Part shown: in pieces, positions 27,811 through 35,734 of the stretch
Numbering within the stretch: the first letter of the stretch is position 1
How the letters are laid out: every line of letters starts with the position of its first letter
From: Microbacterium enclense
Lineage (GTDB): Bacteria > Actinomycetota > Actinomycetes > Actinomycetales > Microbacteriaceae
Assembly: GCA_038182865.1 (NCBI GenBank)
Contig: CP116226.1
Coordinates: 744,001-808,000, forward strand
Length of the DNA stretch: 64,000 nt
Direction of reading: 5' to 3'
Notes under the pieces: generated by a model
Databases searched by the model: none
Told to the model about the DNA's origin: nothing
Seen by the model: the letters and a program-made list of their open reading frames with translations, nothing else
Position numbers and translations under genes: made by a program

Positions 27811-28492
27811 TCCCGGTCCCGTCCTCGCCGACCTCGCTCGGCACATCGACATCAGCTGCGTCCAGGCGCAGCACGCCCGCGCCGACATCGACGAGCTCGT
27901 CCGGCAGGCGGTCGCGGGCGGTTTCGTGAGCGCCCACGTCCTGCCCGAGTGGCTGGGTTACCTGCGCGAACGACTCGAAGGAACGAGCGTCCTCGCGGGC
28001 TCGCCGGTGTCGTTCCCGAGCGGCGGTGCCACGACCGCGACGAAGGTGGCCGAGGCATCCGAACTCCTCTCCCTCGGCGCGCAAGAGCTCGACGTCGTCG
28101 TCGCGATCGGACGCCTGCGCTCCGGCGACGACGCCTACGTCACGAACGAGCTCGCGGCGATCGTCGAGGTCGTCGACGGCCGCGTGCCGCTGCGCGCGAT
28201 CCTCGAGGTCGGACGCCTCGACGACGACGACATCCGCCGCGGCGTCGACGCCGCGGTCGAAGCGGGCGTGCCGTGGATCAAGACCGGCACCGGCTGGTCG
28301 GGGGTCCCGACATCGATCGAGCACATCCGCCTCATCGCCGAACGAGCCGACGGTCGCGCGGCACTCAAGGCTGCCGGCGGCATCCGCGACCTCGACACCG
28401 TCCGCACGATGGCCGAACTCGGCGTCACCCGATTCGGCATGAACGCCACCGCCGCGCTGGCCGCGGTCGCTGCAACGAAGGACTCGCGATGA
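27803..28492 (+). CDS. DeoC/LacD-like class I aldolase
   Basis: 229 residues from a GTG with GGAGG six bases upstream, overlapping the isomerase gene by eight bases; an ATG at 27761 has no ribosome site. It has the TIM-barrel pattern of deoxyribose-phosphate aldolase: FVSAHVLPEWLGYL, PVSFPSGGATTATKV, and LGAQELDVVVAIG. The Schiff-base Lys is in PWIKTGTGW (about 159) and the second active-site Lys in ALKAAGGIRDLD (about 189). Both lysines of DERA are kept, so aldol cleavage is likely. In this context the substrate need not be deoxyribose 5-phosphate; no deo genes are nearby. Confidence 0.87.
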   Translation: MADPGPVLADLARHIDISCVQAQHARADIDELVRQAVAGGFVSAHVLPEWLGYLRERLEGTSVLAGSPVSFPSGGATTATKVAEASELLSLGAQELDVVVAIGRLRSGDDAYVTNELAAIVEVVDGRVPLRAILEVGRLDDDDIRRGVDAAVEAGVPWIKTGTGWSGVPTSIEHIRLIAERADGRAALKAAGGIRDLDTVRTMAELGVTRFGMNATAALAAVAATKDSR

Positions 28493-29457
28493 CCTTTCCC
28501 ACCCTGACCGCCTCGACGCTGCGCCCGGCGACGGTTCCCACTCTCTACTTCATCGGCGTCACGACCGGAAGTTCCTCCATCCAGCACGTCTTCCCCCGGT
28601 GGGCCGCTCACCTCGGACTCGAGGATGCCGTGCTCCAGGGCATCGACCTGCCCCTGCACGCGCCCGCCGACGACTACCGCGCCGTGGTCCGCTTCATCGC
28701 GGAGGACCCGCTGAGCCTCGGTGCCCTGGTGACCACGCACAAGATCGACCTCTTCGCCGCGTGCCGCGATCTCTTCGACGAGATCGACGCCTTCGCCGCG
28801 CTGATGGGTGAGACCAGCTGCATCTCCAAGCGCGACGGCCGGCTCATCTGTCACGCGAAGGACCCGATCTCGAGCGGGCTCGCGCTCGACGCGTTCCTGC
28901 CCGCGGGCTTCTGGTCGCAGGGCCCGGCCGACGCTCTGTGTCTCGGGGCGGGCGGGTCGTCGATCGCGATCAGCTGGTACCTCTCGCGGCAGGAACGCGG
29001 CCTCGATCGTCCCGCACGCGTCATCGTCACCAACCGCTCGGCCGCGCGCCTGGACCACCTGCGCGAGATCCACGCCTCGCTGCCGACCGACACGCTCTTC
29101 GAGTACCACCTCACCCCCACCCCGGCGGACAACGCGCGCGTGCTCGCCGACCTCGCGCCGCGTTCGCTCGTCGTCAACGCCACCGGTCTCGGCAAAGACG
29201 CGCCCGGCTCGCCGCTCCCCGACGACGCCGTCTTCCCTCTCGACGGCGTCGCGTGGGACCTCAACTACCGCGGCGATCTCGTCTTCCTGGATCAAGCGCG
29301 GGCGCAGAGCGCCGAGCGCCGCCTGCAGGTCGAGGATGGTTGGATCTACTTCGTGCACGGTTGGACGCAGGTCATCGCCGAGGTGTTCCACCTCGATATC
29401 CCCACCTCGGGCCCCTCGTTCGAGCGGTTGAGCGAACTCGCGCTGGCCACCCGCTGA
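28489..29457 (+). CDS. Shikimate/quinate dehydrogenase-like protein
   Basis: 322 residues, ATGA overlap with the aldolase. The N-terminal domain keeps a divergent version of the AroE substrate site: GVTTGSSSIQH where AroE has GDPVxHSxSP, and LVTTHKIDLF carrying the catalytic Lys (about residue 85). The NADP domain has LCLGAGGSSIAISWYL (about 155) and NATGLGKDAPGSPL. The gene is not next to any aromatic-pathway gene, and the substrate loop differs clearly from AroE. I infer oxidation of a cyclic polyol or sugar-derived substrate within this pathway. It is the most unusual member of the operon. Confidence 0.78.
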   Translation: MTFPTLTASTLRPATVPTLYFIGVTTGSSSIQHVFPRWAAHLGLEDAVLQGIDLPLHAPADDYRAVVRFIAEDPLSLGALVTTHKIDLFAACRDLFDEIDAFAALMGETSCISKRDGRLICHAKDPISSGLALDAFLPAGFWSQGPADALCLGAGGSSIAISWYLSRQERGLDRPARVIVTNRSAARLDHLREIHASLPTDTLFEYHLTPTPADNARVLADLAPRSLVVNATGLGKDAPGSPLPDDAVFPLDGVAWDLNYRGDLVFLDQARAQSAERRLQVEDGWIYFVHGWTQVIAEVFHLDIPTSGPSFERLSELALATR

Positions 29458-29460
29458 TCG

Positions 29461-30972
29461 ATGGGTCCCCTCGCTCTCGCTCTCGACCTCGGCACCGGGG
29501 GCTGCAAAGCGTCGCTCTGGTCGGCCGACGGTCGATCGATCGCCGAGACGGTCGTGTCGTATCCGACGCGGCATCCCGGTCCCGGTCGTGCCGAACAGCG
29601 GCCCGAGGAGTGGTGGGATGCCGTGGTCTCGGCCACGCGCACCGTGATCGCCGAGGTCGCCGACGTCCGTGACGCGGTCATCGGCATCGCCCTTTCGGGG
29701 CAGAGCCTGGGCGTCGTACAGGTCGACGCGGGCGGCGAGCTGGTCACCCGGGACACCCCGATCTGGTCGGACACCCGCGGTCGCACGGGCGAGATCTTCG
29801 ACCGTATCGACGAGAACGAGTGGTACCTGCGCACCGGGAACGGCTTCGGCGCGCAGCTGTACCCGGTGTTCAAGGCGCAGACGCTTCGCACCGAGGACCC
29901 CGAGGGGTGGGCCCGCACGCGCGCGCTGCTGGGCTCGAAGGACTGGATCACCCTCCGGCTCACCGGGGAGATCGCGACCGACCACTCCATGGCATCCGGG
30001 ACGGGCGCGTACGACCTCACCCGCGGCGACTACGACGACGCGATCCTCGACGCGGCTGAGCTCGACCGCTCGCTCCTGCCCACGCCTCGCGAGTCCGCCG
30101 ACATCGTCGGAACGCTCCGTCCGGCGGCCGCCGAAGCGCTCGGCCTCCCCGCGGGGATCGCGGTGCACGCGGGGGCGGTCGACAACGCGGCGATGGCGCT
30201 GGGGTCGCGGGGGACCACCGACGGCCGGATCTACGCCGCCCTCGGGTCGTCGAGCTGGATGACCGTGGCCTCGAGCGCACCCGTCCTCGACGTCGCCACG
30301 CGCCCTTACGTGTTCCGTCACGCCGTGCCGGGCCTGTACATCAGCGCGCTCTCGACGTTCAGCAGCGGCACGACCCTCACGTGGCTTCGCGACGTCCTGC
30401 GCCCCGGCGCCGACATCGGAGCGTTCATCGACGCCGCTGCGGCGAGCCCGCGCGGTGCTCGCGGGGCGGTACTCGTCCCGACGCTCGCGGGCGGCACGCC
30501 GCTCGAGGGCGGGAGCGGTGTCCGGGGCACGCTCACCGGCATCGAACTCGGCACCGCGGCGGAAGATCTGGTGCGCGCGTGCATCGAGGGCATCGCCTTC
30601 GCGCTCGACCGCAGCCTGCGTCACATCCGCTCCCTCAGCGGGTTGCCGGCCGACACCGATCTGCTGATCTCCGGCGGCGGCAGTCGTTCGGCGGTGTGGA
30701 ACCGTGTCTACGCCGACGTGCTCGACACGGCTCTGCTGCGCACCACCGTCGACCAGCAGGCCGCCACCCTCGGCGCCGCGGCGCTCGTGTTCGCCGGCTC
30801 GGGTGTGTGGTCCTCGCTCGCCGCGGCCGACGACGCGCACGAGGTCGTCGAGCGTCTCACCCCTGATCCCGACGGAGTGCGCGCCTACGCCGCCCTCCGC
30901 GACCGCTACGCCGCCGCGGCCGACGCCGCGCTGCTCTTCGCCCGATCCGCCCCCTCCCAGGAGAACGCATGA
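29461..30972 (+). CDS. FGGY family carbohydrate kinase (xylulokinase-like)
   Basis: 503 residues, starting three bases after the previous stop. N-terminal LALDLGTGGCKASLWSADGR, IALSGQSLGVV, and WSDTRGR are the phosphate and sugar-binding elements of FGGY kinases. HAGAVDNAAMALGS (about residue 240), STFSSGTTLTWLRD, and LISGGGSRSAVWNRVYADVL (about 402) form the C-terminal ATPase half. The catalytic Asp is in GAVDNAA. It phosphorylates a ketose or polyol; the xylulokinase subgroup is closest by motif. In this operon it would supply the substrate of the aldolases. Confidence 0.9.
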   Translation: MGPLALALDLGTGGCKASLWSADGRSIAETVVSYPTRHPGPGRAEQRPEEWWDAVVSATRTVIAEVADVRDAVIGIALSGQSLGVVQVDAGGELVTRDTPIWSDTRGRTGEIFDRIDENEWYLRTGNGFGAQLYPVFKAQTLRTEDPEGWARTRALLGSKDWITLRLTGEIATDHSMASGTGAYDLTRGDYDDAILDAAELDRSLLPTPRESADIVGTLRPAAAEALGLPAGIAVHAGAVDNAAMALGSRGTTDGRIYAALGSSSWMTVASSAPVLDVATRPYVFRHAVPGLYISALSTFSSGTTLTWLRDVLRPGADIGAFIDAAAASPRGARGAVLVPTLAGGTPLEGGSGVRGTLTGIELGTAAEDLVRACIEGIAFALDRSLRHIRSLSGLPADTDLLISGGGSRSAVWNRVYADVLDTALLRTTVDQQAATLGAAALVFAGSGVWSSLAAADDAHEVVERLTPDPDGVRAYAALRDRYAAAADAALLFARSAPSQENA

Positions 30973-31694
30973 CCGCCCTGCCCCTCGTCGTCATCACCGG
31001 AGCCAGCTCCGGGATCGGTGCCGCGACCGCCCGCGCCTTCTCGGCCGCCGGACACCCCCTGCTGCTCATCGCGCGGCGCCTCGCCCCGATGCAGGCCCTC
31101 GACCTTCCGGATGCCGAGCTCGCCGAGGCCGATGTCACCGACACCGCCGCGGTGGCCGCGGCGATCGCGCGCGCCGAGGAGCGCTTCGGCCCGGTCGACC
31201 TCCTCGTCAACAACGCGGGCCTCATGGCGCTGTCGGCCGTCGCTGAGCAGGATCCCGCCCTCGTGCAGGAGCAGTTCGACGTCAACTGCGTCGCGCTGGT
31301 GAAGAACAGCCAGCTGGTCCTCCCCGGCATGCAGAGCCGCCGCCGCGGCACGATCGTCAACATCGGCTCGATCGCCGGCAAGCAGCTCTACGAGAACCAC
31401 GTCGTCTACAACGGCACGAAGTACGCGGTCCACGCGATGACCGAGGGTCTGCGCCGAGAGAACGCCGCGCACGGCGTGCGCGTGCTCCTCGTCGCGCCGG
31501 GCATGGTCGACACCGCCCTGCTCAGCAACACCGGCGAGGGTGACGTGCTCGACGGCTACCGCGAGTACAAGCAGAGCATCGGCGGCGGACTCGTCCCCGA
31601 CGACATCGCCCACGCGATCCTCACGGCGTACCAGCTCCCGCAGCACGTCAGCTTCCGCGAGATCGTGGTCGCCCCGACCTCGCAGGACGCATGA
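30969..31694 (+). CDS. SDR family oxidoreductase
   Basis: 241 residues, ATGA overlap with the kinase. TGASSGIG (about residue 10), NNAG (about 76), the Ser of NIGSIAG (about 135) and YNGTK (about 148-152) make it a complete classical SDR. The RRLAPM after beta-2 (Arg pair) suggests NADP(H), unlike the other SDRs in this window. The C-terminal HVSFREIVVAPTSQ is typical of the YdfG-like serine/3-hydroxy acid dehydrogenase group. It probably reduces or oxidises an aldehyde or hydroxy-acid intermediate. Confidence 0.88.
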   Translation: MTALPLVVITGASSGIGAATARAFSAAGHPLLLIARRLAPMQALDLPDAELAEADVTDTAAVAAAIARAEERFGPVDLLVNNAGLMALSAVAEQDPALVQEQFDVNCVALVKNSQLVLPGMQSRRRGTIVNIGSIAGKQLYENHVVYNGTKYAVHAMTEGLRRENAAHGVRVLLVAPGMVDTALLSNTGEGDVLDGYREYKQSIGGGLVPDDIAHAILTAYQLPQHVSFREIVVAPTSQDA

Positions 31695-32317
31695 GCGGCG
31701 TCGACGTGCTGCACGGCAGCCGCATCGTCCCCGTCGTCGTCCTCGACGACGCATCCTTCGCGCCCGACCTCGCCGACGCGCTCGCCGCCGGTGGCATCCC
31801 GACCGCCGAGATCACCCTGCGCACGCCCGCCGCGCTCGACGCGATCCGCGCGGTGGCCGGGCGGTCCGGCTTCGCGGTGGGCGCCGGCACGGTGACCACG
31901 GTCGCGCAGGTCGACGCGGCCGTCGACGCGGGGGCGACGTATCTCGTCTCGCCCGGGTTCGACGATGCCGTCGCCGAGCGCGCGGCGACCCTCGGCATCC
32001 CGTTCATCCCCGGGGTGGCGACGGCGACCGAGATCCAGCGCGCGATCGCCGCGGGACTCCACCACCTCAAGCTGTTCCCCGCGGGTCCCGTGGGTGGCCC
32101 CGCGGCGATCCGCGCCTTCGGCGGTCCGTTCCCCGACGTGCGGTTCCTGCCGTCGGGAGGCGTCTCGGCGACGAACGCGGCCGAGTACCTCTCGCTCGGC
32201 AACGTCTTCGCGGTAAGCGGTTCGTGGATGGTCCCCGCCGCCGCCCTCACGGCGAAGGATGCCGAGACCGTGCGCACCCTGTCGGCTGAGGCGTCGGCGG
32301 CGGTCGCCGCGAGCTGA
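31691..32317 (+). CDS. 2-dehydro-3-deoxy-phosphogluconate (KDPG/KDPGal) aldolase family
   Basis: 208 residues, ATGA overlap with the SDR. Class I aldolase of the Eda family: catalytic Glu in TAEITLRTP (about residue 37), VGAGTVTT, FIPGVATATEI, Schiff-base Lys in HHLKLFPAG (about 126) and FLPSGGVSATNAAEYL. It cleaves a 2-keto-3-deoxy sugar acid phosphate to pyruvate and an aldehyde phosphate. As last gene of the operon it marks entry into central metabolism, and implies that a sugar acid is made upstream in the pathway. Confidence 0.92.
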   Translation: MSGVDVLHGSRIVPVVVLDDASFAPDLADALAAGGIPTAEITLRTPAALDAIRAVAGRSGFAVGAGTVTTVAQVDAAVDAGATYLVSPGFDDAVAERAATLGIPFIPGVATATEIQRAIAAGLHHLKLFPAGPVGGPAAIRAFGGPFPDVRFLPSGGVSATNAAEYLSLGNVFAVSGSWMVPAAALTAKDAETVRTLSAEASAAVAAS

Positions 32318-32366
32318 CTGAGCCGTCACCGGGCCGTCGCGCACAGGGTGCGGCGGCCCCGTGCCG

Positions 32367-32745
32367 TCACGCGGAGTCCGCCCCCGACACGCCGCCCCGC
32401 GGCATCCCGAACCGGCGCGCCACGGCCCGCCTCCGCACGACGGCACGCCCCGCCCCGCCGACCCCGGCCAGGCCAGAACCGCACGACCACCGACCGACCC
32501 CGGACCCTCACGCGGACCCCGCCCCCGACACGCCGCCCCGCGGCATCCCGAACCGGCGCGCCACGGCCCACCTCCGCACGACGGCACGCCCCGCCCCGCC
32601 GACCCCGGCCAGGCCAGAACCGCACGACCGCAGACCGACCCCGGACCCTCACGCGGACCCCACCCCCGACACGCCGCCCCGCGGCATCCCGAACCGGCGC
32701 GCCACGGCCCACCTCCGCACGACGGCACGCCCCGGACCCGCCCCG
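32367..32745. repeat. Tandem repeat array, 141-bp period, about 2.7 units
   Basis: Units start with TCACGCGGA at 32367, 32508 and 32649, exactly 141 bp apart, and are nearly identical. Each contains CCCGCGGCATCCCGAACCGG and CGCCACGGCC. The first two complete units also carry GGCCAGGCCAGAACCGCACG near their ends; the third is cut short before the ROK gene. The head of the unit (TCACGCGGAGTCC to GAACCGGCG) matches the head of the 128-bp array at 5343; the tails differ. It lies between the convergent aldolase and ROK genes. I see no gene in it. Confidence 0.85.
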
Positions 32746-32758
32746 CCGCGACCGCGCC

Positions 32759-33922
32759 TCAGCCGGCGAGCGCGGCGCGGAGGGCCAGGGCGGCCCCGCC
32801 GAGCGCCGCAGCTCCCGAGGGGCGTGCCGAGACCGTGATGCGCACGGGGTGCGTGCGCCGCGCGAAGAATGCCCGATCGACACTCTCCTGCGCCCGCGCG
32901 GCGAAGAACTCCGCGGCAGCGCCGAAGCCGTCGCCGGTGAGGACGACGAGACCGACGTCGAGCAGATTCACGAGCCCCGTGATCGCCACGCCGAGGGCGT
33001 CCGCGGCGCGCGTGAGCACGGCCACGGCGTCGGTGTCGGCCCCCGACAACGCGGCGTCGACCACCTCCGCCCAGGCGAGCGAGCGGCCGGTGCGCTGCGC
33101 GTAGGCGAGCTCGACGGCGAAGGGGGCTGCGACGAGCTCGAGGCATCCACGGTTTCCGCAGTGACACAGTGGACCGTCGAAGTCGACCGAGAGGTGCCCG
33201 ATCTCGCCGGCGTTCGCGCTCGCCCCCCGCAGCGGCTCCCCACCGATCACGATGCCGGCCCCGATGCCGATCCCCATGTGGATCGTCGCGAAGGTGGCCT
33301 CGCCGCGGGTCGCCCGTGAGTAGTACTCGCCCACCGCTGCGGCGGTCGCGTCGTTCTCCATCACGACGGGCAACCCCATCGCCTCCGACAGGGCGGCGCG
33401 CAGACCGAAGTCCGACCACGGCCGCTCGGCGGGCAGCTGCACCGCGGTACCGCGCACGCTGTCGATCGGTCCGGGCACGACGACTCCCGCGCCCGTGACG
33501 ATCGCGGGATCGACGTCGAGTTCGGCGATGAGCTCGCGCACCTCGTCGGCGACGCGACGCACCACGGTCGCGGGCGGATCGTTCGCCGCCCCGGCACCGT
33601 CGCGCTGGGCGACGAGTTCGCCCCAGAGGTTCACCGCGACATACGACGTCGAGGCGAAGCCGAGCAGCACGCCCACCGCGTAGCGCGCATCGGGGCGGGC
33701 CTCGAGCAGCGTCCGGGGCTTGCCGCGCGTGGGGGCGTCCTGCCCGACCTCCGTCACGAGACCGTCGCGGATCAGTTCGCGCACCACGGTGGTCATCGAT
33801 GCGGGCGTCAGGGATGTGGCGGCTGCGAGCTCGGTGCGGCTGATGGGACCCTCCGCACGGATCAACTCGAGCACGACACTGCGGGTGGGCGGCCGCGTCG
33901 CCGCGCGATCGGCATCCGTCAT
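32759..33922 (-). CDS. ROK family transcriptional regulator
   Basis: 387 residues; the start at 33922 gives a normal N-terminus, and longer frames upstream lack support. An N-terminal winged helix (about 10-75: RSVVLELIRAEGPISRTELA, LTPASMTTVVRELIRDGLV) is fused to a ROK sugar-kinase-like domain. The zinc motif CHCGNRGCLE (about residue 250) and the sugar-binding ENDATAAAVGEY are present. ROK repressors respond to free or phosphorylated sugars. It faces the repeat array and is followed upstream by the Dpp-type importer and secreted glycosidase, which are its likely targets. Confidence 0.9.
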   Translation of the reverse strand: MTDADRAATRPPTRSVVLELIRAEGPISRTELAAATSLTPASMTTVVRELIRDGLVTEVGQDAPTRGKPRTLLEARPDARYAVGVLLGFASTSYVAVNLWGELVAQRDGAGAANDPPATVVRRVADEVRELIAELDVDPAIVTGAGVVVPGPIDSVRGTAVQLPAERPWSDFGLRAALSEAMGLPVVMENDATAAAVGEYYSRATRGEATFATIHMGIGIGAGIVIGGEPLRGASANAGEIGHLSVDFDGPLCHCGNRGCLELVAAPFAVELAYAQRTGRSLAWAEVVDAALSGADTDAVAVLTRAADALGVAITGLVNLLDVGLVVLTGDGFGAAAEFFAARAQESVDRAFFARRTHPVRITVSARPSGAAALGGAALALRAALAG

Positions 33923-34037
33923 CGGTTTCCGCCCGGGCAGCGCGCGGACGTCGTGTCCCGCGAGAGACGGACCCGGATGCCACCGAGCCCGCCGCCGCTC
34001 ACGCGAGGCGGAGGCTGCACGGTGTCGAGGCTCACCC

Positions 34038-34052
34038 TGTAGCAGTACCACG
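34038..34052. promoter_or_regulatory. Possible operator box I (one core mismatch)
   Basis: TGTAGCAGTACCACG matches GTAG-N4-ACTAC except CTAC is CCAC. It lies 116 bases upstream of the ROK regulator start, in the gap between that gene and the ABC ATPase. It is weaker than the other boxes and further from the start codon. Confidence 0.35.
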
Positions 34053-34109
34053 GATCGTGTCCGGACGACTCCGCCCCCTGCCGTGGCTGTCGCACCCGCG
34101 ACCGCCGGA

Positions 34110-34901
34110 TCATGACGGTGTCGCGAAGCGCCGCCGCGGGTCGGGAGCGGCCTCCGCGAGCCGCTGCGTGTACGGGTGCTGGGGGCGCAGGATGACGTCG
34201 TCGGCCGCGCCCGCCTCGACGATCTCGCCGCGGTACATCACGAGGATCTCGTCGGAGAAGTGCCGCGCCGTCGCCAGGTCGTGCGTGATGTACAGCAGTG
34301 CCAGTTCCTCCTGCCGCTGGATGTCGGCGAGCAGGCGGAGAACACCCAGGCGAATGGACACGTCGAGCATCGACACCGGTTCGTCGGCGATCAGCACCCT
34401 CGGGCCGGGCGCGAGGGCGCGGGCGATCGCCACGCGCTGGCGTTGCCCGCCCGACAGCTCGTGCGGGCGACGGGCGAGGAAGTCGGCGCCGGGGCTCAGG
34501 TGCACCCGCTCGAGCAGGTGCTCGGCGGCCTCGGCGACCGCGCGGCGCCCCCGCGCACGTCCCGAGATCACGAGCGGGCGCGCGAGGTGATGCAGCACCG
34601 TGTGGAACGGGTTCAGTGACGCGAACGGGTCTTGGAACACCATCTGCACGTGCGACCGGAACCGCCGGAGGTCGGTTCCCCGCGTGCCCAGTCGGTGCCC
34701 GTCGAGCAGGATCTCTCCCGACGTCGGACGTTCCAGTTGCAGCAGCATCTTCGCCACGGTCGACTTCCCGCTGCCGCTCTCGCCCACCAGCGCGACGGTG
34801 CGCCCGGCCGAGAGGGCGAAGTCGACACCCTTCACGGCGGCCACAGCGTGCCGCCCGCTCCCGTAGGTCTTGGTCAGACCCACCGCTTCGATGGCGTTCA
34901 T
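34110..34901 (-). CDS. ABC transporter ATPase (DppF/OppF type)
   Basis: 263 residues. Walker A GESGSGKST (about 40), Q-loop MVFQDPFASLNP, signature LSGGQRQRVAIARAL (about 150), and Walker B VLIADEPVSMLD, with the C-terminal QHPYTQRLAEAAP that is typical of oligopeptide/nickel-type ATPases. It is the last gene of the five-gene importer and overlaps the previous ATPase by four bases. Importers of this family also carry oligosaccharides; the neighbouring glycosidase and ROK regulator favour sugars as cargo. Confidence 0.92.
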   Translation of the reverse strand: MNAIEAVGLTKTYGSGRHAVAAVKGVDFALSAGRTVALVGESGSGKSTVAKMLLQLERPTSGEILLDGHRLGTRGTDLRRFRSHVQMVFQDPFASLNPFHTVLHHLARPLVISGRARGRRAVAEAAEHLLERVHLSPGADFLARRPHELSGGQRQRVAIARALAPGPRVLIADEPVSMLDVSIRLGVLRLLADIQRQEELALLYITHDLATARHFSDEILVMYRGEIVEAGAADDVILRPQHPYTQRLAEAAPDPRRRFATPS

Positions 34902-35734
34902 GAGGTCTCCTCCGGGTGTCGTCCCGTCCAGCCCTCGCCGGTGAGGCTCGGGAAGGCGGCGAGCAGTTCGCGCGTGTAGTCCTCACGCGGGTTCTCGTAG
35001 AGCTCTCGGGTCGGCGCAAGCTCGACGATCTCGCCGGCGCGCATGATGGCGATGCGATCGCTCACCTCGAGCAGCAGCGGGAGATCGTGCGTGATGAAGA
35101 TCACCGCGAAGCCGAGCTCGTCGCGCAGCCGCGTGACCTCGCGCAGGATGTCGCGCTGCACCACGACGTCGAGAGCCGTGGTCGGCTCGTCCATGATCAT
35201 GATCGGCGGATCCAGCAGGAGCGCCATCGCGATCATCACGCGCTGTCGCATCCCTCCCGAGAGCTCGTGCGGGAAGGCTTCGAGCCGCTCGGCGGGAACG
35301 CCGACCACGTCCATCAGCGCGGCGCATCGTGCGCGACGCTCGGCGGCGGTCATCGACGGACGGTGCGTGGTCAGCACGTCATCCAGTTGCGCGCGCACCC
35401 GGAGCACCGGGTTGAGGGCGTTCATCGCGCCCTGGAACACCATCGAGATGCGGTCCCACCGGAAGGCCCGCAGCGCGGAGCCCTGCAGCAGGTCGACGCG
35501 GATCGACTCGCCCCCGGCGAGGAAGGTCACCTCGCCCCCGGTGAGCTGCGCGGGCGGCCGCAGGAGCTGGGTGATGCCGTACGCGAGCGTGGTCTTGCCA
35601 CAGCCCGATTCGCCCGCGATCCCGAGGATCTCGCCGCGGGCGAGGTCGAAGCTCACCCCGCGGACGGCGTGCACGACGGGCTCGGCCAGGTAGTCGATGC
35701 GCAGGTCGTCGACGCGCAGCACGGGGGCGCTCAT
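34898..35734 (-). CDS. ABC transporter ATPase (DppD/OppD type)
   Basis: 278 residues; the start at 35734 overlaps the permease stop by four bases. Walker A GESGCGKTT (about 41), MVFQGAMNALNPVLRV, signature LSGGMRQRVMIAMAL (about 158), and Walker B IMIMDEPTTALDVVVQ. The C-terminal ENPREDYTRELLAAFP is the family tail, although the iron-sulfur Cys cluster seen in many OppD proteins is absent. Together with the downstream ATPase it powers the importer. Confidence 0.92.
   Translation of the reverse strand: MSAPVLRVDDLRIDYLAEPVVHAVRGVSFDLARGEILGIAGESGCGKTTLAYGITQLLRPPAQLTGGEVTFLAGGESIRVDLLQGSALRAFRWDRISMVFQGAMNALNPVLRVRAQLDDVLTTHRPSMTAAERRARCAALMDVVGVPAERLEAFPHELSGGMRQRVMIAMALLLDPPIMIMDEPTTALDVVVQRDILREVTRLRDELGFAVIFITHDLPLLLEVSDRIAIMRAGEIVELAPTRELYENPREDYTRELLAAFPSLTGEGWTGRHPEETS

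Noticed and set aside
28135..30840. Open frame of about 901 codons antisense to the aldolase, AroE-like and kinase genes
   Set aside because: Spans three recognisable enzymes on the plus strand and resembles no protein.
32348..33319. Pro/Arg/Thr-rich repeat protein encoded by the 141-bp array
   Set aside because: Because 141 is divisible by three, every frame repeats; the frame continues antisense into the ROK gene, has no ribosome site and shows only simple composition.
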